A stretch of 14,682 nt of DNA from Peptostreptococcus sp. (GTDB lineage Bacteria; Bacillota; Clostridia; Peptostreptococcales; Peptostreptococcaceae): the NCBI GenBank assembly GCA_020025095.1, contig JAHHSS010000034.1, forward strand, positions 1 to 14,682, given 5' to 3'. The notes below the pieces were generated by a model. That model made no database searches. It saw nothing but the letters and a program-made list of their open reading frames with translations, and had not been told where the DNA came from. Positions 1 to 7,276 of this stretch are shown piece after piece (the first letter of the stretch is position 1; each line of letters starts with the position of its first letter). The translations under genes were made by a program, and so were the position numbers.

Positions 1-377
1 TAGAATATATTTTAGAATCTAAGAAAAGTGAATCGGAATTTTTGATAAATTTCGATTCTAGTGACTATATATACATTAATAATAAGAATAGGGAAAGTTT
101 CTTAAACAGAGATGAATTTGTCTTAGCATATAAGTTTTTCCTTGCAAATAGGGGGCTTAGTATGAGTTATAGCGAATTTATACATCAATTGAATCTTTCT
201 CCTATTAAGGTTCATATAATACTTAAGGTATTATCAAATGAAAATCTCATAAAGTATAGTGTGGACTATGGTAAAGACTTATTTCAATTTGAAGTACTTC
301 CAAAGCCGGAAAAAAAGCTTAATTTGGAAGAAAGTAGTATAGTTAATTTTTTTAATTCAAGAAAAGTTATCAATTAG
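1..377 (+). CDS. recJ: RecJ single-stranded-DNA exonuclease, C-terminal end (partial)
   Basis: This is the 3' end of a gene that begins before the window. The frame is open from base 3 (codons Glu-Tyr-Ile-Leu-Glu...) to the TAG at 375-377, so an apparent TTG start at 42 is internal. The visible ~125 residues have no catalytic motif. They are lysine- and asparagine-rich with a winged-helix-like stretch (FVLAYKFFL, then SYSEFIHQLNLS and VLSNENLIKY), as expected for the extra C-terminal domain of long Firmicute RecJ proteins. RecJ is a 5'-3' exonuclease acting in recombination and mismatch repair. The identification rests mainly on context: recJ lies directly upstream of apt and rel in Bacillus and many clostridia. 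The catalytic DHH/DHHA1 part is outside the window, so identity is inferred. The next gene starts 17 bases downstream. Confidence 0.75.
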   Translation, partial: EYILESKKSESEFLINFDSSDYIYINNKNRESFLNRDEFVLAYKFFLANRGLSMSYSEFIHQLNLSPIKVHIILKVLSNENLIKYSVDYGKDLFQFEVLPKPEKKLNLEESSIVNFFNSRKVIN

Positions 378-394
378 TCAAAGTGGAGGAATAA

Positions 395-913
395 ATGAAT
401 TTAAAAGAAAAAATAAGAAATGTACAAGATTTTCCAAAAGAAGGAATAGGATTTAAGGATATCACTACCTTATTACAGGATGGAGAGGCTTTTAGATATA
501 TTATAAAGGAAATAGCGAAAAATATTAAAGCCAAGGGTGCTGATGTGATAATAGGTCCAGAGGCTAGAGGTTTCATAGTGGGAACTCCAGTTGCTTATGA
601 ATTAGGAATAGGATTTGTTCCAATTAGAAAACCTGGAAAACTTCCAGCAGAGGTTTTATCTTATGAATATAGTCTTGAGTATGGAACTGATACTCTTGAA
701 ATTCATAAAGATGCAATAAAACCTGGCACAAAAGTAGCAATAGTAGATGACTTACTTGCTACAGGTGGTACAATAGCGGCGGCTACTAAAATGGTAGAAA
801 AATTAGGCGGTGAAGTTGTAGATATAGAATTTCTTATAGAGCTTGATTTTCTTGATGGAAGAAAACATCTTGAGGGATATGAAGTAAATTCTCTTATACA
901 CTATGCCGAATAA
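395..913 (+). CDS. apt: Adenine phosphoribosyltransferase
   Basis: Cytosolic purine-salvage enzyme converting adenine plus PRPP to AMP and pyrophosphate. The 172-residue length is normal for the family. The PRPP-binding loop VAIVDDLLATGGTI is at residues 114-127. The N-terminal family signatures are present: FPKEGIGFKDIT at 13-24 and GPEARGFIVG at 54-63, followed by VPIRKPGKLP. The start ATG at 395 is preceded by a GGAGG ribosome binding site at a good distance. It sits 17 bases after recJ and 61 bases before rel, the usual recJ-apt-rel order. Salvage of adenine and (p)ppGpp metabolism share the purine nucleotide pool, which may explain the linkage (inference). No oddities were seen. Confidence 0.97.
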   Translation: MNLKEKIRNVQDFPKEGIGFKDITTLLQDGEAFRYIIKEIAKNIKAKGADVIIGPEARGFIVGTPVAYELGIGFVPIRKPGKLPAEVLSYEYSLEYGTDTLEIHKDAIKPGTKVAIVDDLLATGGTIAAATKMVEKLGGEVVDIEFLIELDFLDGRKHLEGYEVNSLIHYAE

Positions 914-974
914 TTACTTATTCTTGTCGCTTTTTATTAATTTTAGCGAATTTTTATTTTAGAGAGGTGATATT

Positions 975-3200
975 ATGTATGATGAAGATCTGCAAAACTT
1001 AATAGAAAAAATAAAAACATATTCACCAAATGCTGACTTTGATAAGGTGGCAAGAGCTTATAATTTAGCGAAAAAAGCACACGAAGGTCAATTCAGAAAG
1101 TCTGGTGAACCGTACTTTATTCATCCAAAGGCTGTTGCTAATATACTAGCAGATATGCAATTAGATGAAGATACAATATGCGGAGGTCTTTTACATGATG
1201 TTGTAGAAGATACTGATTATGAATTAGAAGACATTGAAAAAGAGTTTGGAAAAAATGTTGCCATACTTGTAGATGGAGTAACTAAGCTTGGTAAAATTAA
1301 ATATATGACGAAAGAAGAATCTCAATCAGAAAATTTAAGAAAGATGTTTTTGGCAATGGCTAAAGATATGAGAGTAATTCTTATTAAACTTTCAGATAGA
1401 CTTCACAATATGAGAACTCTTGAATATATGGATCCTAAAAAAGCAAAATACAAGGCACAGGAAACTTTGGACATATATGCAGGGATCGCTCATAGGCTAG
1501 GTATATCAAAGATAAAATGGGAACTTGAAGACCTATCGTTGAGATATTTAGATGCTAATGGATATTATGAGCTTGTAAAAAAAGTAAAAATGAAGAGGGA
1601 ACAGAGAGAAATATATATACAAAATATAGTTGAATTGTTGAGTAAAACTTTTGAAAAGATGGAAATACCATGTGAAGTATATGGAAGACCTAAACATTTT
1701 TACAGTATTTATAGAAAAATGAAAAATAAGCATAAAAGCTTTGATGAAATATACGATTTGACAGCAGTTAGAGTATTAGTAGATTCAGTAAAAGATTGTT
1801 ACGCAGTTTTGGGGGTAGTACATACATTTTGGAAGCCAATTCCAGGAAGATTTAAAGACTATATAGCTATGCCTAAACCGAATCTATATCAATCATTACA
1901 TACTACAGTAGTAGGTCCTGATGGAGAGCCTGTAGAAATACAGATAAGAACACATGAAATGCATGATATTGCAGAATTCGGTATAGCTGCCCATTGGAAA
2001 TATAAAGAAGGCATAACAGATAAAGACGTTTCAAAAGCTGACGAAAGGTTACAGTGGCTTAGAAGGATGATGGAGTGGGAAAAAGATGTTACTGACCCAC
2101 ATGAATTTTTAGATGCTTTGAAGGATGATGTTTTTAGCACACAAGTTTATGTCTTTACGCCTCAAGGAGATGTGGTTGAGCTACCAAATGGGGCAACACC
2201 GATAGACTTTGCATATAGAATACACACAAAAATAGGAAATGCTTGTGTAGGAGCAAAGGTAAATGGAAGAATTGTCCCTCTTGAATATAATTTGAGAAAT
2301 GGAGAAATTGTGGAGGTTTTAACTTCAGCCAATTCTCCGGGACCAAGCAGGGACTGGCTGAATATAGTAAAAACTCCGAATGCAAGAAATAGAATAAGAC
2401 AGTTTTTTAAAAAAGAACGTAGAGAAGAAAATATCGAAAGAGGTATTGAATTTCTTGATAAAGAGTGTAAAAGAAATGATATAAATAGAAATGATCCAGA
2501 AATTATAAATATATTGAAAGAAGTCGGGAAAAAATTCAATCAGCCAGATTATGATGATTTTCTAGCTACAATAGGGTATGGGGGGATTGCACCAAACCAA
2601 GTTCTTGCCAAAGTTAAGGATATACTTTTGAAAAATGAAAGGCAACAAGAAAAGGAAGTAAATGCAAACCTTGAAGAAGATGTTGAAAAGCATAATATAG
2701 AACTAGAAAAATCAAAAATAAAGCAGAAAAAAGGTGAAAAGAAAAGACACACCGTAGTTAATGTTGACGGGCTGGAAGGAATATATGTCAGGTTTGCTAA
2801 GTGCTGCAATCCGCTTCCTGGAGATGATATAGTTGGGTATATTACAAGGGGGAGAGGAGTTACAGTACATAGAGTAGATTGTGAAAATGTAATTAGAGAT
2901 AAGGAAAAAGATTCTAGTAGAATGGTAAAAGTATCATGGGTTGAAGATAACAATTCTAGATTTGAAGCTGAAATAGAAGTATCAGCAGTTGATAGAAGAG
3001 GAATGGTAAATGAAATTACCCATGTTATAAATAATGAGAAAATAAGTCTTACCGGTATATATGCAAGAAAAGGTCATGAACTTGGTATTAATGTATTTTT
3101 AATACTTGAAGTAAATGGAAAAGAACAATTAAGCGATGTTATGAAAAAAATTAAAAACATACCAGGTGTAGAATCAGCTAGAAGAGTAAATGGAAAATAG
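975..3200 (+). CDS. rel: Bifunctional (p)ppGpp synthetase/hydrolase Rel
   Basis: Long RelA/SpoT homologue that makes (p)ppGpp from ATP and GDP/GTP and also hydrolyses it, controlling the stringent response at the ribosome. Its 741 residues are full length. The HD hydrolase domain is intact (His50, LLHDVVEDT 72-80, SDRLHNMRTL 140-149), so hydrolysis should be active. The synthetase domain has GRPKHFYSIYRKM (237-249), DLTAVRV (261-267), PNLYQSLHTT (302-311) and EIQIRT (321-326). A TGS domain follows (about 390-450, VYVFTPQGDVVELPNG). A charged linker (about 555-592) leads to a zinc-finger-like segment with Cys610-Cys611, His632 and Cys636, and a C-terminal ACT domain (about 665-739). The ATG is preceded by AGAGAGGTG. 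dtd follows 25 bases downstream, as in other Firmicutes. B. subtilis calls its orthologue relA. Confidence 0.98.
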   Translation: MYDEDLQNLIEKIKTYSPNADFDKVARAYNLAKKAHEGQFRKSGEPYFIHPKAVANILADMQLDEDTICGGLLHDVVEDTDYELEDIEKEFGKNVAILVDGVTKLGKIKYMTKEESQSENLRKMFLAMAKDMRVILIKLSDRLHNMRTLEYMDPKKAKYKAQETLDIYAGIAHRLGISKIKWELEDLSLRYLDANGYYELVKKVKMKREQREIYIQNIVELLSKTFEKMEIPCEVYGRPKHFYSIYRKMKNKHKSFDEIYDLTAVRVLVDSVKDCYAVLGVVHTFWKPIPGRFKDYIAMPKPNLYQSLHTTVVGPDGEPVEIQIRTHEMHDIAEFGIAAHWKYKEGITDKDVSKADERLQWLRRMMEWEKDVTDPHEFLDALKDDVFSTQVYVFTPQGDVVELPNGATPIDFAYRIHTKIGNACVGAKVNGRIVPLEYNLRNGEIVEVLTSANSPGPSRDWLNIVKTPNARNRIRQFFKKERREENIERGIEFLDKECKRNDINRNDPEIINILKEVGKKFNQPDYDDFLATIGYGGIAPNQVLAKVKDILLKNERQQEKEVNANLEEDVEKHNIELEKSKIKQKKGEKKRHTVVNVDGLEGIYVRFAKCCNPLPGDDIVGYITRGRGVTVHRVDCENVIRDKEKDSSRMVKVSWVEDNNSRFEAEIEVSAVDRRGMVNEITHVINNEKISLTGIYARKGHELGINVFLILEVNGKEQLSDVMKKIKNIPGVESARRVNGK

Positions 3201-3225
3201 AAATAGAAAATAGTTAGGAGAGACA

Positions 3226-3675
3226 ATGAGAGCAGTAGTACAGAGAGTTGTTTCATCTAATGTAAAAGTAGATGGAGAAGTTACGGGAGAAATTAAAAAA
3301 GGTCTATTAGTTTTGTTAGGAGTAGGTGAAGATGACACTGAAAAAGATACCTTATATATGGTTGAAAAAATAGTGAATCTCCGCATATTTGAGGACGAAA
3401 ACGAGAAAATGAATCTTTCTCTAAAGGATGTAGAAGGAGAACTTCTTGTTGTAAGCCAGTTTACATTATTTGGAGATTGTAGAAAAGGAAGAAGACCAGG
3501 TTTTAGTGAGGCTGCAAGACCTGAAAAAGCAGATAAATACTACATAGATTTTGTTGAAAAAGCTAGAGCTATGGGGATAAAAACAGAAACTGGAAAATTT
3601 TAAACTCATATGATGGTTGAGTTGATAAACGATGGACCAGTAACACTCCTGATTGATTCTAAGAAAAATTTTTAG
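3226..3675 (+). pseudogene. dtd: D-aminoacyl-tRNA deacylase Dtd, interrupted by an in-frame TAA at codon 126
   Basis: Dtd removes D-amino acids mischarged on tRNA. The uninterrupted part (residues 1-125) starts MRAVVQRV, carries the catalytic SQFTLFGDCRKG stretch (77-88) and ends ETGKF. A TAA at 3601-3603 then stops translation. The same frame continues for 23 more sense codons (THMMVELINDGPVTLLIDS, then KKNF) to a TAG at 3673-3675. With codon 126 read as an amino acid the product is 149 residues, the normal family length. The lost tail holds the Gly137-Pro138 motif of NDGPVT, the conserved Gly-cisPro element that enforces D-chirality in the partner subunit. Clostridial homologues, as I recall them, often have Gln here, so CAA to TAA would be a single C-to-T change. 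The start ATG follows AGGAGA. The gene is either freshly inactivated, read through, or a sequence error. No regulatory element was seen at the TAA. Confidence 0.88.
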
Positions 3676-3685
3676 GAGGAAGTCA

Positions 3686-4312
3686 ATGAAGATAGAAGTA
3701 TTTGTTGATTCAATGATGCAAGAAAATACATATATATACTATGACGAAAACACTTTGGAGGCAGTAATCATAGATCCAGCTCTATGTCTTGAAAAAGAGC
3801 TAGAGTTTATAAAAGAAAAAAGCCTTAAAGTTAAGTATATAATAGTCACTCATTCACATGCGGATCACATTGCAGATGTTCAGGAATTGAAAAAAATCAC
3901 TGGAGCTAAAGTGGTCGCAAATAAAGATGAAAGAGAAATGCTTTTAGATGCAAAAAAGAATTTAAGTAGTGATTTTTATACAAATGCTATTGAATTTGAT
4001 GCAGATATATATGTGTCAGAAGGAGATGAATTGAAACTAGGAGAAAATGTATTTACATTTATAGATACACCAGGTCATACTACAGGTGGAATGTGTATAG
4101 TTCATGGTAATGAAGTCTTTACAGGAGACACATTGTTTTTAGGTTCTATAGGAAGAACTGATTTGTATGGAGGGGACTATGAAAAAATGTTAAAATCCCT
4201 TAAGAAATTATCTAAATTAGATGGAAACATGATAATATATCCTGGACATGGTCCATCAAGTACAATAGCTAAAGAAAAGAAAAACAATTATTATATGAAA
4301 TTGGTGAATTAG
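3686..4312 (+). CDS. Metallo-beta-lactamase-fold hydrolase, glyoxalase II-like
   Basis: Soluble 208-residue zinc hydrolase of the glyoxalase II / YcbL-like group. Members hydrolyse thioesters such as S-lactoylglutathione or related small molecules, and the true substrate here is unknown. The metal ligands are all visible: THSHADH (55-61), His131 in DTPGHTTGG, Asp148 in FTGDTLF, and His188 in YPGHGP. The GRTDLYGGD segment (157-165) is typical of the short group lacking the extra C-terminal domain. I chose ATG 3686 because AGGAGGA lies at 3674-3680. An upstream in-frame TTG at 3653 would add 11 residues but lies inside the old dtd reading frame. The ribosome binding site overlaps the ancestral dtd stop codon, suggesting former translational coupling. 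The stop is one base before the hemZ start. This gene sits between dtd and hemZ or hisS in several clostridia (from memory). Confidence 0.93.
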   Translation: MKIEVFVDSMMQENTYIYYDENTLEAVIIDPALCLEKELEFIKEKSLKVKYIIVTHSHADHIADVQELKKITGAKVVANKDEREMLLDAKKNLSSDFYTNAIEFDADIYVSEGDELKLGENVFTFIDTPGHTTGGMCIVHGNEVFTGDTLFLGSIGRTDLYGGDYEKMLKSLKKLSKLDGNMIIYPGHGPSSTIAKEKKNNYYMKLVN

Positions 4313-4313
4313 T

Positions 4314-6008
4314 ATGCAAGTTTTATTAAAAGGACATGATTATAAATACGAAGTCGCTGAATTTTTGAAGTTATTTTCTTCTGAGTTTTCCTTTATGGAT
4401 GGCTCAGAAGATTTTGACGTTATCAAAGATATCGAAAATTCTGAAATAGTGGTTAATGAGTTAAAAGTTGACAGAAAAAAAGAATATGTTGATATTTTTA
4501 CAAGGACTACTGTTTTTAAGGACTCTATTGAAACTTATAAAAAAGAAATAAATGAGAAAATATATATAAGAGAAATTGATGATGAAGAAAAAAATAAAAT
4601 TATTTTAGAAAAAGCGAATACTTTAGGAAATAAAAATATTTTAAATTCAGAATATAGAATGACAGATTCGGCAAAAAGTGGTAATATATCTACAGTAATA
4701 GTAGACAATAATGAGCATAATAAAAAAATATTTGCAAAAACTAATAAAAAATTAGATAATAATATTAGAGCAATATCTAAAAGAATAATCGAAAGAAGTA
4801 TGTATTATTATTTAAATGAAAAATTTGATGCAAATGTTCCTTGGGGAATTCTTACGGGAATAAGACCAGTCAAGATAGTTCAAGAATTATTAGATGATGG
4901 AATGGATATAAAAAGTATAAAAGAAAATATGAAAAGAGAATATCTTATTAGTGATGAAAAATTAAACCTAATAACAGATATAGCTCTTAGAGAAAGAAAT
5001 TTCATATATCCAACAAACGAAAATAAGATTTCCTTATATGTAAGTGTTCCTTTTTGTCCTACAAGATGCTTATATTGTTCTTTCCCATCTCATCCTCTAG
5101 CAAAATTTGGGAGTTATAGACATCAGTATGTTGAAACTGTTTTAAAAGAAGCAAGAGGAGTGGCTGATATAATAAAAAAACAAGGAAAGGAAATAGAAAG
5201 CCTTTATATAGGAGGGGGAACTCCGACTGCACTTGAAGCAGATGATTTGGAATACCTTATAAAAGGTTTGTTTAAAGTAATGGACTTAACAAAAATCAAA
5301 GAATTTACTGTTGAGGCAGGAAGACCAGATAGCATTACAAAAGAAAAATTAGAAGCTTTAAAAAGAAATGGTGTTTCAAGAATAAGTATTAATCCTCAAA
5401 CTATGAATCAAGAAACACTTGATTTTGTTGGAAGAAATCATAGTGTTCAAGATATAAGAGAGTGCTTTAAAATGGCAAGAGAATTGGGGTTTGATAATAT
5501 AAATATGGATTTGATTTTAGGCTTACCGGGAGAAAACCTTGATATGGTTGAAAATACCATGAAAGAAATTGTTTCTTTAAATCCTGAGAGTGTAACAGTT
5601 CATACTCTGGCTTTAAAGAGAGCATCAGATTTAAACATAAATATGGAATCATATAAAGATGCATTGATAGGATATCAAACAATTATAGATATGATATCTT
5701 TATCTAGGGAGTATATGGAAAAGTATAATTATAACCCATATTATATGTATAGACAAAAACATATGCTTGGAAATCTTGAAAATATAGGTTATGCAAAAGA
5801 AGGATATGAATGTCTATATAATATGCAGATAATGGAGGAAAGGCAGTCGAACTATGCAATAGGTGCGGGTGCGGTTTCAAAATTTGTTTACCTAGATGAA
5901 AATAGAATAGAAAGAGTAGATGATGTAAAAAATCTAGAGGTCTACCTAGAAAGGGTAGATGATATGATACTAAAAAAATATAGGGAGGTAGAGAAAAATG
6001 GCGATTAA
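4314..6008 (+). CDS. hemZ: Radical SAM protein HemZ (oxygen-independent coproporphyrinogen dehydrogenase-like)
   Basis: Radical S-adenosylmethionine enzyme of the HemN/HemW/HemZ group. The [4Fe-4S] motif CPTRCLYC supplies Cys248, Cys252 and Cys255, followed by the SAM-contacting YIGGGTPT (298-305), then FTVEAGRPDS (331-340), RISINPQT (356-363) and LILGLPGE (400-407). A family segment PWGILTGIRPVKI (176-188) lies before the radical SAM core and is diagnostic of HemZ. HemZ is annotated for coproporphyrinogen III decarboxylation, but no other haem gene is nearby and the real substrate in clostridia is uncertain. The 564 residues are longer than the ~500 I expect from B. subtilis HemZ. The excess is mostly a lysine/asparagine-rich region around residues 85-150. 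The start lies one base after the previous stop, with GGTGA upstream. The gene overlaps hisS by 11 bases, so the two are probably translationally coupled. Confidence 0.92.
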   Translation: MQVLLKGHDYKYEVAEFLKLFSSEFSFMDGSEDFDVIKDIENSEIVVNELKVDRKKEYVDIFTRTTVFKDSIETYKKEINEKIYIREIDDEEKNKIILEKANTLGNKNILNSEYRMTDSAKSGNISTVIVDNNEHNKKIFAKTNKKLDNNIRAISKRIIERSMYYYLNEKFDANVPWGILTGIRPVKIVQELLDDGMDIKSIKENMKREYLISDEKLNLITDIALRERNFIYPTNENKISLYVSVPFCPTRCLYCSFPSHPLAKFGSYRHQYVETVLKEARGVADIIKKQGKEIESLYIGGGTPTALEADDLEYLIKGLFKVMDLTKIKEFTVEAGRPDSITKEKLEALKRNGVSRISINPQTMNQETLDFVGRNHSVQDIRECFKMARELGFDNINMDLILGLPGENLDMVENTMKEIVSLNPESVTVHTLALKRASDLNINMESYKDALIGYQTIIDMISLSREYMEKYNYNPYYMYRQKHMLGNLENIGYAKEGYECLYNMQIMEERQSNYAIGAGAVSKFVYLDENRIERVDDVKNLEVYLERVDDMILKKYREVEKNGD

Positions 6009-7260
6009 AGCTCCAAGGGGAACGAAAGACATAATTCCTTCAGAATCATATAAGTGGAGTTACCTTGAAGATAAATTTAGAAAACTTTGCGCGCTTTATG
6101 GATATGAGGAGATAAGAACACCTATTTTTGAACATACTGAGTTATTTCAAAGAGGGGTAGGCGATACAACAGATATAGTACAAAAGGAAATGTATTCATT
6201 TAAAGATAGAGGGGATAGAAATATTACTTTGAAGCCAGAAGGGACAGCGGGCGTTATAAGAGCTTTTATTGAAAATAAAATGTATGCAGATGCACAACCC
6301 ACAAAGCTTTTTTATATAATTCCTTGTTTTAGATATGAAAGACCCCAGTCAGGAAGACAAAGACAATTTCATCAGTTTGGGGTAGAGGCTATTGGAAGTG
6401 ACACACCATCCCTAGATGCAGAGGCAATAGAGCTTGCTATGCAATATTTAAATGAGTTGGGACTTAAGGATCTTAGTGTTTCTATAAATTCAGTAGGATG
6501 TCCAGTATGCAGAAAAGCATATAATGAAAAATTGAAAAAATATCTTGAAGCTAAGTCAGACTTACTTTGTGATTTGTGCAATGATAGAAGAGAGAAAAAT
6601 CCTATGAGGGTTATAGATTGTAAGAACGAAACTTGCCAGGCTAATATAGAGGACATTCCTTTGATTGCAGATAATTTGTGTGAGGATTGTCAAGAGCATT
6701 TTGATATGCTAAAGAAGTATTTAGATGAAATGGAAATTAAGTATGAAGTAGATAAAAAAATAGTAAGAGGACTTGATTATTATAAGAGAACAGCATTTGA
6801 GATAATTGCAAATGGGTTAGGAAGCCAGTCTACAGTTTGTGGTGGTGGAAGATATGATGGTCTTGTTCAACAGATAGGTGGTCCGGAGGGTTATAGTGGA
6901 ATAGGATTTGCTATGGGAGCAGAAAGATTAATGCTAACTCTTGAAGCAAATAATATAGAGATTGAAAAACCTGACACTACAGATATATTTATTGTAACAA
7001 TAGGAGAAAACGCTAAGTTAAAATCATTTGCTATTTTAAAAGAACTTAGAAGCAACTATATATCTGCAGATAAAGATCATCTTGATAAAAGTTTAAAGGC
7101 TCAATTTAAGTATGCTAATAAAATAAATGCTAAGTATACCATAGTAATAGGTGATGACGAATTAGAAAAGGATGAGGCATCACTTAAAAATATGGAAACT
7201 GGAGAACAAAAATTAATAAGAATAAGTGAAATTGTAAAAGAACTTAAAAAGGAACTATAA
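5998..7260 (+). CDS. hisS: Histidyl-tRNA synthetase
   Basis: Class II aminoacyl-tRNA synthetase that charges tRNA-His in the cytosol. Its 420 residues are typical. Motif 1 is in the first 90 residues, ending TLKPEGTAGVIRAF. Motif 2 is FRYERPQSGRQRQFHQFG (111-128). The histidine-binding signatures are GLDYYKRTAFEI (258-269) and GGGRYDGL (282-289), motif 3 is GIGFAMGAERL (301-311), and the anticodon-binding domain is C-terminal (from about 328). The insertion between the catalytic motifs carries four Cys pairs (168/171, 191/194, 208/213, 228/231), a cysteine-rich pattern common in clostridial HisRS that could bind zinc (inference). ATG 5998 lies inside the hemZ end, with AGGGAGGT as ribosome binding site. 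There is no T-box leader, because hemZ coding sequence occupies the upstream region. aspS follows 16 bases later, the common hisS-aspS pair. Confidence 0.98.
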   Translation: MAIKAPRGTKDIIPSESYKWSYLEDKFRKLCALYGYEEIRTPIFEHTELFQRGVGDTTDIVQKEMYSFKDRGDRNITLKPEGTAGVIRAFIENKMYADAQPTKLFYIIPCFRYERPQSGRQRQFHQFGVEAIGSDTPSLDAEAIELAMQYLNELGLKDLSVSINSVGCPVCRKAYNEKLKKYLEAKSDLLCDLCNDRREKNPMRVIDCKNETCQANIEDIPLIADNLCEDCQEHFDMLKKYLDEMEIKYEVDKKIVRGLDYYKRTAFEIIANGLGSQSTVCGGGRYDGLVQQIGGPEGYSGIGFAMGAERLMLTLEANNIEIEKPDTTDIFIVTIGENAKLKSFAILKELRSNYISADKDHLDKSLKAQFKYANKINAKYTIVIGDDELEKDEASLKNMETGEQKLIRISEIVKELKKEL

Positions 7261-7276
7261 ATTGGAGGTACTTTAA

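Noticed and set aside
927..960. TCGCT/AGCGA hairpin followed by T-rich sequence between apt and rel
   Set aside because: Only a 5-bp stem with a 13-base loop and an interrupted T stretch; too weak to call a terminator.
3653..3685. TTG 3653 as start of the metallo-hydrolase
   Set aside because: It lies in the ancestral dtd tail and has no ribosome binding site; ATG 3686 has AGGAGGA at ideal spacing.
7200..7276. T-box leader for hisS or aspS
   Set aside because: hisS starts inside hemZ, and the hisS-aspS gap is 16 bases, so there is no room for a T-box.
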